Both the position numbers and the translations under genes were made by a program. Below, piece after piece: positions 1-5,274 of a stretch of DNA of 5,749 nucleotides. Numbering within the stretch: position 1 is the stretch's first letter; the number at the start of each line of letters is the position of its first letter. Below the pieces are notes generated by a model, which saw nothing but the letters and a program-made list of their open reading frames with translations, made no database searches and had not been told where the DNA came from. The stretch is from Tannerella sp. (lineage in GTDB: Bacteria; Bacteroidota; Bacteroidia; Bacteroidales; Tannerellaceae): NCBI GenBank assembly GCA_031277235.1, contig JAITMT010000201.1, forward strand, positions 1 to 5,749, read 5' to 3'.

Positions 1-1245
1 TATTTCGACCCGTTTGAATGGTTTTTCGGTCCCGGCAACGGATACCGCGATCGCCAGCCCCGTCAGCCGCAGCAGCGCAAAGGTTTGGGTTCGGGCGTGA
101 TTATTTCGACCGACGGGTACATTATTACCAACAATCACGTCGTTGACGAAGCCGACAGTATTCAGGTAACACTCAACGACAAACGTTCTTTTACGGCAAA
201 AGTTATCGGAGCAGACCCGATGACGGACATTGCCTTGATTAAAATTGAAGCCAATGACTTACAGCCGATTACATTTGGCAATTCCGATGATTTGAAAGTA
301 GGCGAATGGGTGCTGGCAGTCGGCAATCCGTTCAATCTGAATTCGACCGTAACGGCGGGAATCGTCAGCGCCAAAGGACGTTCCATCATGACCGGCGAAA
401 GCGAGAGAGACAAAATCTCGTCGTTCATACAAACCGATGCGGTTGTGAATCCGGGTAACAGCGGCGGCGCTTTGGTCAATACGAAAGGCGAATTAGTCGG
501 TATCAACACGGCAATTTATTCGCAAACAGGTACATTTACAGGCTATTCATTCGCCGTCCCGATCAGCATTGCAGGCAAGGTCGTGAGCGATTTGAAACAG
601 TACGGAACCGTTCAGCGCGGTATGCTGGGCGTCATCATTGGCGACCCCGAATCGATAAAAAAGAATACAGATACGAAGATTCAGGCGCTGGAAGGCGCTT
701 ACGTGGGAGAATTTTCCATGCGCAGTTCGGCTAAGGAAGCGGGTATCGAAATAGGCGACGTGATCACGGCGGTGAACGGCGTCAAGGTAACTTCGCCGAA
801 CAATTTGCAGGAGCAGATTATCAAGTTCAAACCGGGTGATAAAGTGAAGATTACGGTGGACAGATACGGTACGCAAAAGGAATTTACCGTTGAACTGCGC
901 AATATGCAAGGCAATACGGAAATCGTGAAAGGCGGCGGCAGCAACAGCGCCGAAATACTCGGAGCAGCCTTCAAGGCGCTGAGCGACAAGCAGAAACAGG
1001 AATACGGCGTAAGTTACGGCATCGAAGTCAGCAACATATCCAAGGGAAAGATTCAGGAATGCGGCATGAAGAAAGGTTTCGTAATCATGATTGTCAATGA
1101 CGAAAAGATTGAAACGCCCGAAGATTTCTATACGCTGGTGGATAAAATCCTGCAGGGCAAAACCGATGAAAAGGGATTGCTAATCAAGGGTTTCTATCCC
1201 GGAACGGGGGCTACGAGACATTATGCCATTGACCTTGTGGATTGA
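1..1245 (+). CDS. htrA: Do/HtrA-family periplasmic serine endoprotease, 5' partial
   Basis: The reading frame is open from base 1, so the gene starts upstream; a TTG at 85 is an internal Leu codon, not the start. Visible: 414 residues. The first 28 form a Gly/Pro/Gln-rich linker beginning YFDPFEWFFGPG, typical of Bacteroidota DegP/DegQ. The trypsin-like domain carries the whole triad: His in TNNHVV (136-138), Asp in TDIAL (226-228) and Ser in GNSGG (460-462). Two PDZ domains follow, about 601-903 (RGMLGV start) and 949-1242 (GVSYGIEV, GFVIMIVND). The family degrades or refolds misfolded envelope proteins in the periplasm, usually as oligomeric cages under stress. Roughly 80-100 residues, including the signal peptide, should lie upstream, judged from usual family length. 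The stop TGA at 1243-1245 runs straight into a 7-bp repeat array. The gene is clearly more GC-rich than the lipoprotein gene downstream (34 of 60 bases in 961-1020). Function is secure; DegP versus DegQ cannot be decided. Confidence 0.96.
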   Translation, partial: YFDPFEWFFGPGNGYRDRQPRQPQQRKGLGSGVIISTDGYIITNNHVVDEADSIQVTLNDKRSFTAKVIGADPMTDIALIKIEANDLQPITFGNSDDLKVGEWVLAVGNPFNLNSTVTAGIVSAKGRSIMTGESERDKISSFIQTDAVVNPGNSGGALVNTKGELVGINTAIYSQTGTFTGYSFAVPISIAGKVVSDLKQYGTVQRGMLGVIIGDPESIKKNTDTKIQALEGAYVGEFSMRSSAKEAGIEIGDVITAVNGVKVTSPNNLQEQIIKFKPGDKVKITVDRYGTQKEFTVELRNMQGNTEIVKGGGSNSAEILGAAFKALSDKQKQEYGVSYGIEVSNISKGKIQECGMKKGFVIMIVNDEKIETPEDFYTLVDKILQGKTDEKGLLIKGFYPGTGATRHYAIDLVD

Positions 1246-1335
1246 AGGTTTAAAGTTTAAGGTTCAAAGTTCAAGGTTTAAGGTTCAAAGTTTAAAGTTC
1301 AAGATTCAAAGTTCAAGGTTCGATGTTCGAGGTTT
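1245..1335. repeat. Tandem heptanucleotide array, 13 units of AARRTTY type
   Basis: Thirteen consecutive 7-bp units fill this stretch without a phase break: AAGGTTT, AAAGTTT, AAGGTTC, AAAGTTC, AAGGTTT, AAGGTTC, AAAGTTT, AAAGTTC, AAGATTC, AAAGTTC, AAGGTTC, GATGTTC, GAGGTTT. The variation is almost wholly transitions (A/G at position 3, T/C at position 7), with decay in the last two units. The first unit begins on the last base of the htrA stop codon. There is no coding potential, because a 7-bp period shifts frame at each unit. Similar low-complexity AAGGTTCAAAGTT arrays occur between genes in other Bacteroidota (general knowledge); no function is known to me. It is too short-period and spacerless to be CRISPR. 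Confidence 0.93.
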
Positions 1336-1365
1336 TGAACTTTGAACCTTGAATTTTTGAACTTT
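1294..1365 (+). other. Long imperfect hairpin formed by direct and inverted heptamers
   Basis: After the direct array, the same 7-bp motif occurs four times in reverse orientation: GAACTTT 1337-1343, GAACCTT 1344-1350, GAATTTT 1351-1357 and, after one extra T, GAACTTT 1359-1365. Units 1294-1321 can pair with 1337-1365 around a loop at about 1322-1336, mainly Watson-Crick with several G-U pairs, an A-C mismatch and one bulge. A perfect alternative 14-bp pairing is 1259-1272 with 1337-1350. The structure sits just 3' of htrA and could stabilise or end its transcript. No T-run follows the stem, so it is not a standard intrinsic terminator, and the role is inferred. Confidence 0.6.
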
Positions 1366-1472
1366 ATATCGTAAATTCAACTTTTCGGAGGCATTGATCA
1401 GTCATAAAATTTTTTATTGACGGAAAGAGAGAAAAAAATTCCCTTCCTTCCCTGACAAAAGGAAAAAATATC

Positions 1473-1480
1473 TAATTTTG
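1473..1480 (+). promoter_or_regulatory. Possible Bacteroidota -7 box upstream of the IS30 relic
   Basis: TAATTTTG fits the TAnnTTTG consensus and lies 26 bases before the ATG of the IS30 transposase relic. No TTTG -33 element is seen at 19-20 bases upstream (the sequence there is C-rich). It may be the old transposase promoter. Nothing else was recognised in 1366-1506 apart from poly-A and poly-T runs. Confidence 0.3.
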
Positions 1481-1506
1481 CCCTCCGTCTTAAAAAGTTG
1501 AAAAAT

Positions 1507-1915
1507 ATGGGACATTTAACCGGGGCGCAAAGGTGCGAAATTTCCGCGATGCCGGAAGCGGGAATGTCAAGAAAAGAAATCTGAGAAAAAACAGGGAGAC
1601 AACCTGCGTAAACATTTGAGGAACAGGGGTAAAAGGTATAAAAAGCGGGGAGATTACAAAAGTTTTCGCGGCATCATCAGGAACCGTGTCAGTATAAATG
1701 AGCGTCCGGAAATTGTCAATGAAAAGGTGCGTTTGGGAGATTTGGAAATTGATACGGTCATCAGCAAGAACCATCGGGAAGCCCTGCTCACTATCACGGA
1801 CAGAGTCGGCTTGATAGAGTGGATTAAAAAATTGACGGAAAAATTGGGATTTTTAACGCCCCATGAATTTTTTTTGAATTATCTTTGCAACGAAAAAGTT
1901 GCATTTGTAACTTGA
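1507..1915 (+). pseudogene. IS30-family transposase relic with two internal deletions
   Basis: The start ATG at 1507 opens the family N-terminus (MGHLTGAQRCEISAMPEAG, helix-turn-helix region), which stops at TGA 1582-1584. Coding similarity resumes one frame over (frame of 1583) with KKQGDNLRKHLRNRGKRYKK, the ERPEIV motif and GDLEIDTVI, which holds the first catalytic Asp (1739-1741), then TITDR and WIKKL. At about 1836-1845 the text jumps straight to LGFLTPHEFFLNYL and the terminal VAFVT, which is the normal C-terminus of Bacteroidota IS30 transposases. From recalled family layout, the first gap removes the rest of the DNA-binding region (about 115 residues) and shifts frame. The second removes about 140 residues, including the DNG and NENTNG catalytic motifs. 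The product cannot be an active transposase. Long terminal inverted repeats were not identified; only an 8-bp AGTTGAAA/TTTCAACT pair (1496-1503, 1923-1930) is visible, which may be chance. Confidence 0.87.
1880..1903 (+). promoter_or_regulatory. Promoter-like box and dyad inside the IS30 3' end, before the lipoprotein gene
   Basis: TATCTTTG (1880-1887) is a full match to the TAnnTTTG -7 consensus, placed 51 bases before the lipoprotein ATG. It overlaps a dyad, TGCAAC (1886-1891) and GTTGCA (1898-1903), separated by six bases. A -33 TTTG at normal spacing is absent. The bases also encode the transposase C-terminus (NYLCNEKVA), so the box is IS-derived. It is the only good -7 candidate I see close upstream of the lipoprotein gene. 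Confidence 0.45.
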
Positions 1916-1938
1916 ATGTGCGTTTCAACTATAAATTT

Positions 1939-3051
1939 ATGAAATATTTTATTTCGGTTCTTTTAATTATATTTCTGTGTGCCTGTAGTTTCAACGGAAA
2001 TAAACGGAGACAAAACAGTTTTGTCAGTAATAATATTCATATTCTTAAATTAGAGAACAAAAATATAGATTTATTGTCGAATTTTGTTGACAGTATCTCT
2101 TTTTTACCTCTGAAAGAAGAAGATGATTTTCTTTTTGCGACAATCAACAAACTTATTATAAAGGAAAATTATATTTATTTGCTTGATGTATGGGTAACTA
2201 ACTCGTTACTCGTTTTTGATAATTCAGGGAATTTTGTAAGAAAAATAGGAAATAGAGGCGGAGGTCCGGAAGACTATGTCAGACTTTGGGATTTCGACGT
2301 GGATTCAACGGGTGTTCAAATCTATGATAGGGCAACAAAACAGATATTAAAATATGATGTACATGGTAATTTCCTTCAAAAAAAGGAAACACCATTTCGG
2401 GCAGATGGTTTTAAACTTTTAACCAGTCAAAAATATTTGTTTTCGTTGGCAAAAGAAGATAACCTTTATCAGGTAATATTGACTGATTCGAATTTTCAAG
2501 TAAAATCTTCTTTCTTTCCATACACTAAAAATTATCTTGACAACAAAATGACGGATAACGTATTTCAGGAGGTTCAAGATACAATTTTTTATAATAAATT
2601 GATAAATGACAGTATATATTCGTTTTCAAAAGATGGAGAACTAATTGGTGGAGTTTTGTTCGATTTTGGTTCCAATATACCGCCGATTGATATTCGAAAT
2701 GATTATGCGAAAATGACCGGAGAAAGAAAACGAAGACATTTTATGTATTTTTACGATACTCCATTTCGGGTAAATAACCATTGGGTAGGCAAAATGTTTA
2801 ATGGACAAAATAAAGCCACTTTTTTATACAATACCGATACTGACGAATATTATATTTACGACTTGGTGGATATGAAAATTAATTATACAGACATCTATAT
2901 GCCATTATTTTCCAATAAAAAATACATCGTTGGTTGGTTAAATCTGGACATATACAATTCATTCAATAAAAAACCGGTATTGGATTCCGCTATGATTAAT
3001 CTTTTGGAAGAAGGTGGACATTTATTGTGTTTTTACTATTTAAATTATTGA
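1939..3051 (+). CDS. BF3170-like six-bladed beta-propeller lipoprotein
   Basis: This gene encodes 370 residues. The start chosen is the ATG at 1939, because it begins a compact lipoprotein signal (MKYFISVLLIIFLCAC, lipobox L13-C14-A15-C16). The frame stays open back to an ATG at 1885, but those 18 codons lie within the IS30 relic and would bury the signal peptide. The mature part has propeller hallmarks of the Bacteroidota BF3170-like/DUF4934-type families: SLLVFDNSGNFVRKIG (residues 89-104), the glycine-rich GNRGGGPEDY turn (104-113), then IYDR and ILKYDVHGNFLQK (about 128-148). Length and the hydrophobic C-terminus look complete. It is predicted to be lipid-anchored in the cell envelope; its ligand and role are unknown, and no enzyme motif was found. 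The gene is strikingly AT-rich (14 of 60 G+C in 2041-2100), unlike its neighbours, which suggests separate acquisition. No Shine-Dalgarno is seen. Family call good, function open. Confidence 0.85.
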   Translation: MKYFISVLLIIFLCACSFNGNKRRQNSFVSNNIHILKLENKNIDLLSNFVDSISFLPLKEEDDFLFATINKLIIKENYIYLLDVWVTNSLLVFDNSGNFVRKIGNRGGGPEDYVRLWDFDVDSTGVQIYDRATKQILKYDVHGNFLQKKETPFRADGFKLLTSQKYLFSLAKEDNLYQVILTDSNFQVKSSFFPYTKNYLDNKMTDNVFQEVQDTIFYNKLINDSIYSFSKDGELIGGVLFDFGSNIPPIDIRNDYAKMTGERKRRHFMYFYDTPFRVNNHWVGKMFNGQNKATFLYNTDTDEYYIYDLVDMKINYTDIYMPLFSNKKYIVGWLNLDIYNSFNKKPVLDSAMINLLEEGGHLLCFYYLNY

Positions 3052-3066
3052 TAATAAAATTATTAT
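3051..3066 (+). terminator. Weak A/T-only dyad after the lipoprotein stop codon
   Basis: ATAATA (3051-3056) and TATTAT (3061-3066) flank a four-base AAAT loop, directly after the TGA, followed by ATAAAAAATATC. The stem has no G-C pair, so as an RNA hairpin it is weak. It is listed only as a possible transcript end. Confidence 0.15.
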
Positions 3067-3119
3067 ATAAAAAATATCATTTAATCATTCTATATTATGG
3101 TTAATTTATAAATAATGCT

Positions 3120-3127
3120 TATGTTTG
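3120..3127 (+). promoter_or_regulatory. Probable -7 box for the LRR protein gene
   Basis: TATGTTTG matches TAnnTTTG and would place transcription start near 3134, giving a leader of about 45 bases before the ATG at 3180. The expected -33 position (about 3097-3100) reads ATGG, a poor match. The surrounding 3052-3179 gap is A/T-rich and holds nothing else recognised. Confidence 0.4.
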
Positions 3128-3179
3128 CACTGATTTTTTGAGAGTTTTAGCTATACTGACAAATTAAAATTTACAACTG

Positions 3180-5165
3180 ATGAAGAAACAATTTTTTTTC
3201 TTTTTGTGCGCCGTTCTTTTCTTTTCGGCGCAAACGAAAGGGCAAACCTATAATCCCGGCGACATTGCCGTGATTCATAGCATGATAGACAACAACGGCT
3301 TGCAGTGGACAAAGGACGAGCCTGCCGACTGGACAGGCTGCTTTTGGTCGGAGGATACGGAGGACAAGCGCATCGTCATACTGGATATCTCTTATCAATC
3401 CCTGACAGGCGTGCTGGATGTGTCGGATTTGAGGGAACTTCGAACCCTGTGGTGCAATAACAATCAACTCGCCTCGCTGGATTTATCGGGCTTGGAGAGT
3501 CTTCAATCGCTGATTTGTTCTTCCAATCAACTGACTGCACTGGAGATTTCGGACTTGACAAATCTGCAAATTCTGAATTGCAACGACAATTTTCTCACTT
3601 CGCCGGGTGTGTCCGGCTTGACAAACCTGAAAGTGTTGGTTTGTTCGGATAATCAACTTGTTACGCTGGATGTTTCAGACCTCGCAAATCTTACGGATTT
3701 GAATTGCTCAAACACTCAACTGACTTCGCTGAATGTTTCAAATTTGAAAAATCTCCAAAATTTGTGGTGCAACGACAATCAACTGACTGCGCTGGACGTG
3801 TCGGATTTGACAGATCTGCAAAGTCTGGTTTGCGACCGTAATCAACTGACCGAACTGGCTCTTTCAGGTTTGACCGGGCTTGTAACGTTGAGTTGCACCG
3901 ATAATGAACTGACTGCACTGGATGCTCCGGATTTGACAAATCTGCTCAGTCTGGTTTGTTTCCGCAATCAACTGACCGGACTGGATGTGTCGGGTCTGAC
4001 AAATCTTCAAGTGTTGAATTGTTTTGAGAATCGCTTTACGACGTTGGATGTATCGGATTTGGCAAGCCTTCAGGAGTTGAATTGCGAAGCTAACCGGCTG
4101 ACCGCGCTGGATGTTTCAAGTTTGAAAAATCTTCAATATTTGTGGTGCGGCGTCAATCGGCTGACTTCGCTGGACGTTTCGGGTTTGACAAAGTTGCAAA
4201 GTATGCGTTGCTACGACAATCAGCTCACGACGCTGGATGTTTCAGGTTTGACCGGGCTTCAATCTTTCTGGTGTGATCACAATCAACTGACTTCGCTGGA
4301 TGTATCGACCCTGAAAAATCTTGAATTGTTGTATTGTGTAGAAAACCGGCTCGCTTCGCTGGATATTTCGGGCTTGACGAATTTTCAATATCTGGATTGC
4401 AATCACAATCAACTGGCTTCTCTGGATGTTTCGGGTTTGACAAATCTCCGGTTTTGGGATTTCACTTCCAATCTGTTTACATCGCTGGATGTATCGGACG
4501 TGACAAATCTTGAATATTTGGGTTGCAGCCAAAATCTACTGACCGCGCTGGATGTTTCGAGCCTCACCAATCTCCAGAGCCTTGAATGCAATGACAATCA
4601 ACTGACTACTCTGAATATATCGGGCTTGAGCAATCTTCAACATCTGGGTTGTGCAAGGAATCAATTGCTTGCATTGGATTTGACAGGCTTTGGCAACCTC
4701 GGTTCTTTTGACGGAGAAGAACAGACAAGCGCCTTTACGCTCACCGGCAGCGCAGGAAACTATACCGCCGAGGCAACTTTCGGAGCCGGTACGACTTTCG
4801 ATAACGCCGCCCTTTCCTACAACAACGGCATTTTGAGCAGCACAAGCAGTACGGCGACTGTTTCAGAATTTACGTCTCCCACCGGCAGGGAAGGTTTCGA
4901 TCTGACGGGAGTATTGGCATTGAACTATTTCCCGACCAACAACCCGAACATTTCGGCAAATGTGAAAGTTCTGATTTCCGGAAATATGCTGTCTGTTGAC
5001 AGTCCCGTTACCGAAACCGTGCAGATTTATTCAATAAACGGCACGCTATTGCACAACATCCAGAAACCGGCAGGACAGGCGAGTTATCCGGTTAATCTGT
5101 TGCAAAATACCGTGTTGATATTGAAAGGCAGTTCCGGATGGACGAAAAAAACGATATCCAATTAG
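3180..5165 (+). CDS. Secreted leucine-rich repeat protein with probable T9SS sorting domain
   Basis: This gene encodes 661 residues. Domain order: signal peptide about 1-22 (MKKQ, then a Phe-rich core, cleavage probably near TKG-Q); N-terminal cap about 24-86 with the pattern DIAVIHSMID...W...W, reminiscent of LRR N-caps, ending in an irregular first repeat; twenty 21-residue LRRs at 87-506; a beta-rich, Gly/Ser/Thr-rich segment about 507-585; and a C-terminal sorting domain about 588-661. The LRR consensus is LxxLxCxxNQLTxLDVSxLTN. The start at 3180 is supported by the immediate signal peptide. LRR surface proteins usually bind proteins or glycans; the ligand here cannot be read from sequence. 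The tail implies export across the outer membrane by the type IX system and attachment or release there. It is transcribed alone: there is its own -7 candidate upstream and a separate ferritin promoter downstream. No catalytic domain is evident. G+C is moderate (25 of 60 in 4081-4140), closer to the flanking housekeeping genes than to the lipoprotein gene. Confidence 0.92.
   Translation: MKKQFFFFLCAVLFFSAQTKGQTYNPGDIAVIHSMIDNNGLQWTKDEPADWTGCFWSEDTEDKRIVILDISYQSLTGVLDVSDLRELRTLWCNNNQLASLDLSGLESLQSLICSSNQLTALEISDLTNLQILNCNDNFLTSPGVSGLTNLKVLVCSDNQLVTLDVSDLANLTDLNCSNTQLTSLNVSNLKNLQNLWCNDNQLTALDVSDLTDLQSLVCDRNQLTELALSGLTGLVTLSCTDNELTALDAPDLTNLLSLVCFRNQLTGLDVSGLTNLQVLNCFENRFTTLDVSDLASLQELNCEANRLTALDVSSLKNLQYLWCGVNRLTSLDVSGLTKLQSMRCYDNQLTTLDVSGLTGLQSFWCDHNQLTSLDVSTLKNLELLYCVENRLASLDISGLTNFQYLDCNHNQLASLDVSGLTNLRFWDFTSNLFTSLDVSDVTNLEYLGCSQNLLTALDVSSLTNLQSLECNDNQLTTLNISGLSNLQHLGCARNQLLALDLTGFGNLGSFDGEEQTSAFTLTGSAGNYTAEATFGAGTTFDNAALSYNNGILSSTSSTATVSEFTSPTGREGFDLTGVLALNYFPTNNPNISANVKVLISGNMLSVDSPVTETVQIYSINGTLLHNIQKPAGQASYPVNLLQNTVLILKGSSGWTKKTISN
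3438..4697 (+). repeat. Twenty in-register 63-bp repeats encoding 21-residue LRRs
   Basis: Units start every 63 bases from 3438 with no insertion or deletion, encoding LxxLxCxxNxLxxLxVSxLxx. Position 6 is Cys in 19 of 20 units; unit 17 (4446-4508, LRFWDFTSNLF) has Phe. Position 9 is Asn in all but unit 5 (Thr). Unit 20 (LQHLGCARNQLLALDLTGFGN) leads into a degenerate turn, LGSFDGEEQ, that seems to close the array. DNA identity between units is only partial, best around AATCAACTGACT and GATGTTTC stretches, so the array is diverged rather than freshly amplified. Confidence 0.95.
4941..5162 (+). other. Probable type IX secretion C-terminal sorting domain
   Basis: The last 74 residues follow the layout of Bacteroidota C-terminal sorting tails: a beta strand with MLSVDSP (about 604-609), ETVQIYSINGTLL (612-624), a KPAGQASY turn, and a final VLILKGSSGWTKKTIS strand ending at the C-terminus. 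The usual L-x-x-G-V-Y-I-V core appears as LLQNTVLILKG, so the common Gly is replaced. In this family the tail directs the protein through the type IX translocon and is normally cleaved. No T9SS gene lies in the window to confirm it. Confidence 0.75.
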
Positions 5166-5201
5166 AAATTGAAGAAAATTTATCCAAACAGATGCGAAAT
5201 T

Positions 5202-5232
5202 TTTGTCAAATCGTTTTTTCTGTTTATCTTTG
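5202..5232 (+). promoter_or_regulatory. Bacteroidota-type promoter of the ferritin gene
   Basis: A -33 TTTG (5202-5205) and a -7 TATCTTTG (5225-5232) are separated by 19 bases, the expected spacing for Bacteroidota primary sigma promoters. Transcription would start near 5239, leaving a leader of about 36 bases before the ATG at 5275. It makes ferritin independent of the LRR gene. Confidence 0.75.
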
Positions 5233-5245
5233 TAACGATTACAAA
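5229..5245. promoter_or_regulatory. Perfect 7-3-7 palindrome at the ferritin start site, possible operator
   Basis: TTTGTAA (5229-5235) and TTACAAA (5239-5245) are exact inverted repeats around CGA. The left arm overlaps the end of the -7 box and the right arm covers the predicted start site, where a bound repressor would block polymerase. Ferritin genes are commonly under iron or peroxide control, but the palindrome does not match a Fur or OxyR consensus I can state with certainty. Confidence 0.4.
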
Positions 5246-5274
5246 AGATATTGATATTTTAAAACACAAATAGT

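Noticed and set aside
85..87. TTG at 85 as the start of the protease
   Set aside because: The frame is open to base 1 and the upstream residues (YFDPFEWFFGPG) are family-like, so the gene is merely cut by the window edge.
1245..1335. CRISPR array
   Set aside because: The units are 7 bp with no spacers, and no cas gene is present.
1419..1489. GACGGA (1419-1424) and TCCGTC (1484-1489) as terminal inverted repeats or an operator
   Set aside because: Six-base arms 59 bases apart are expected by chance and match nothing at the right end of the IS30 relic.
1616..1915. A stand-alone 99-residue protein starting at TTG 1616
   Set aside because: It is a piece of IS30 transposase: upstream in-frame codons continue the family match, and the protein lacks two of the catalytic motifs.
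1885..1938. Longer start (ATG 1885) for the lipoprotein gene, adding 18 residues MQRKSCICNL...
   Set aside because: The extra codons are IS30 relic sequence read in another frame, and they would put a charged stretch before a clean lipoprotein signal. ATG 1939 gives a normal signal peptide and lipobox.
3691..4597. Several minus-strand open frames across the LRR gene with repeated NP-HP-V-C-like text
   Set aside because: They are antisense shadows of the 63-bp repeats; their regular appearance follows from the sense repeat, and they have no start context or promoter of their own.
5192..5219. Intrinsic terminator after the LRR gene (ATTT...AAATCG then T6)
   Set aside because: The stem is very short with a bulge, and it overlaps the ferritin -33 region. 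The promoter explanation is better.
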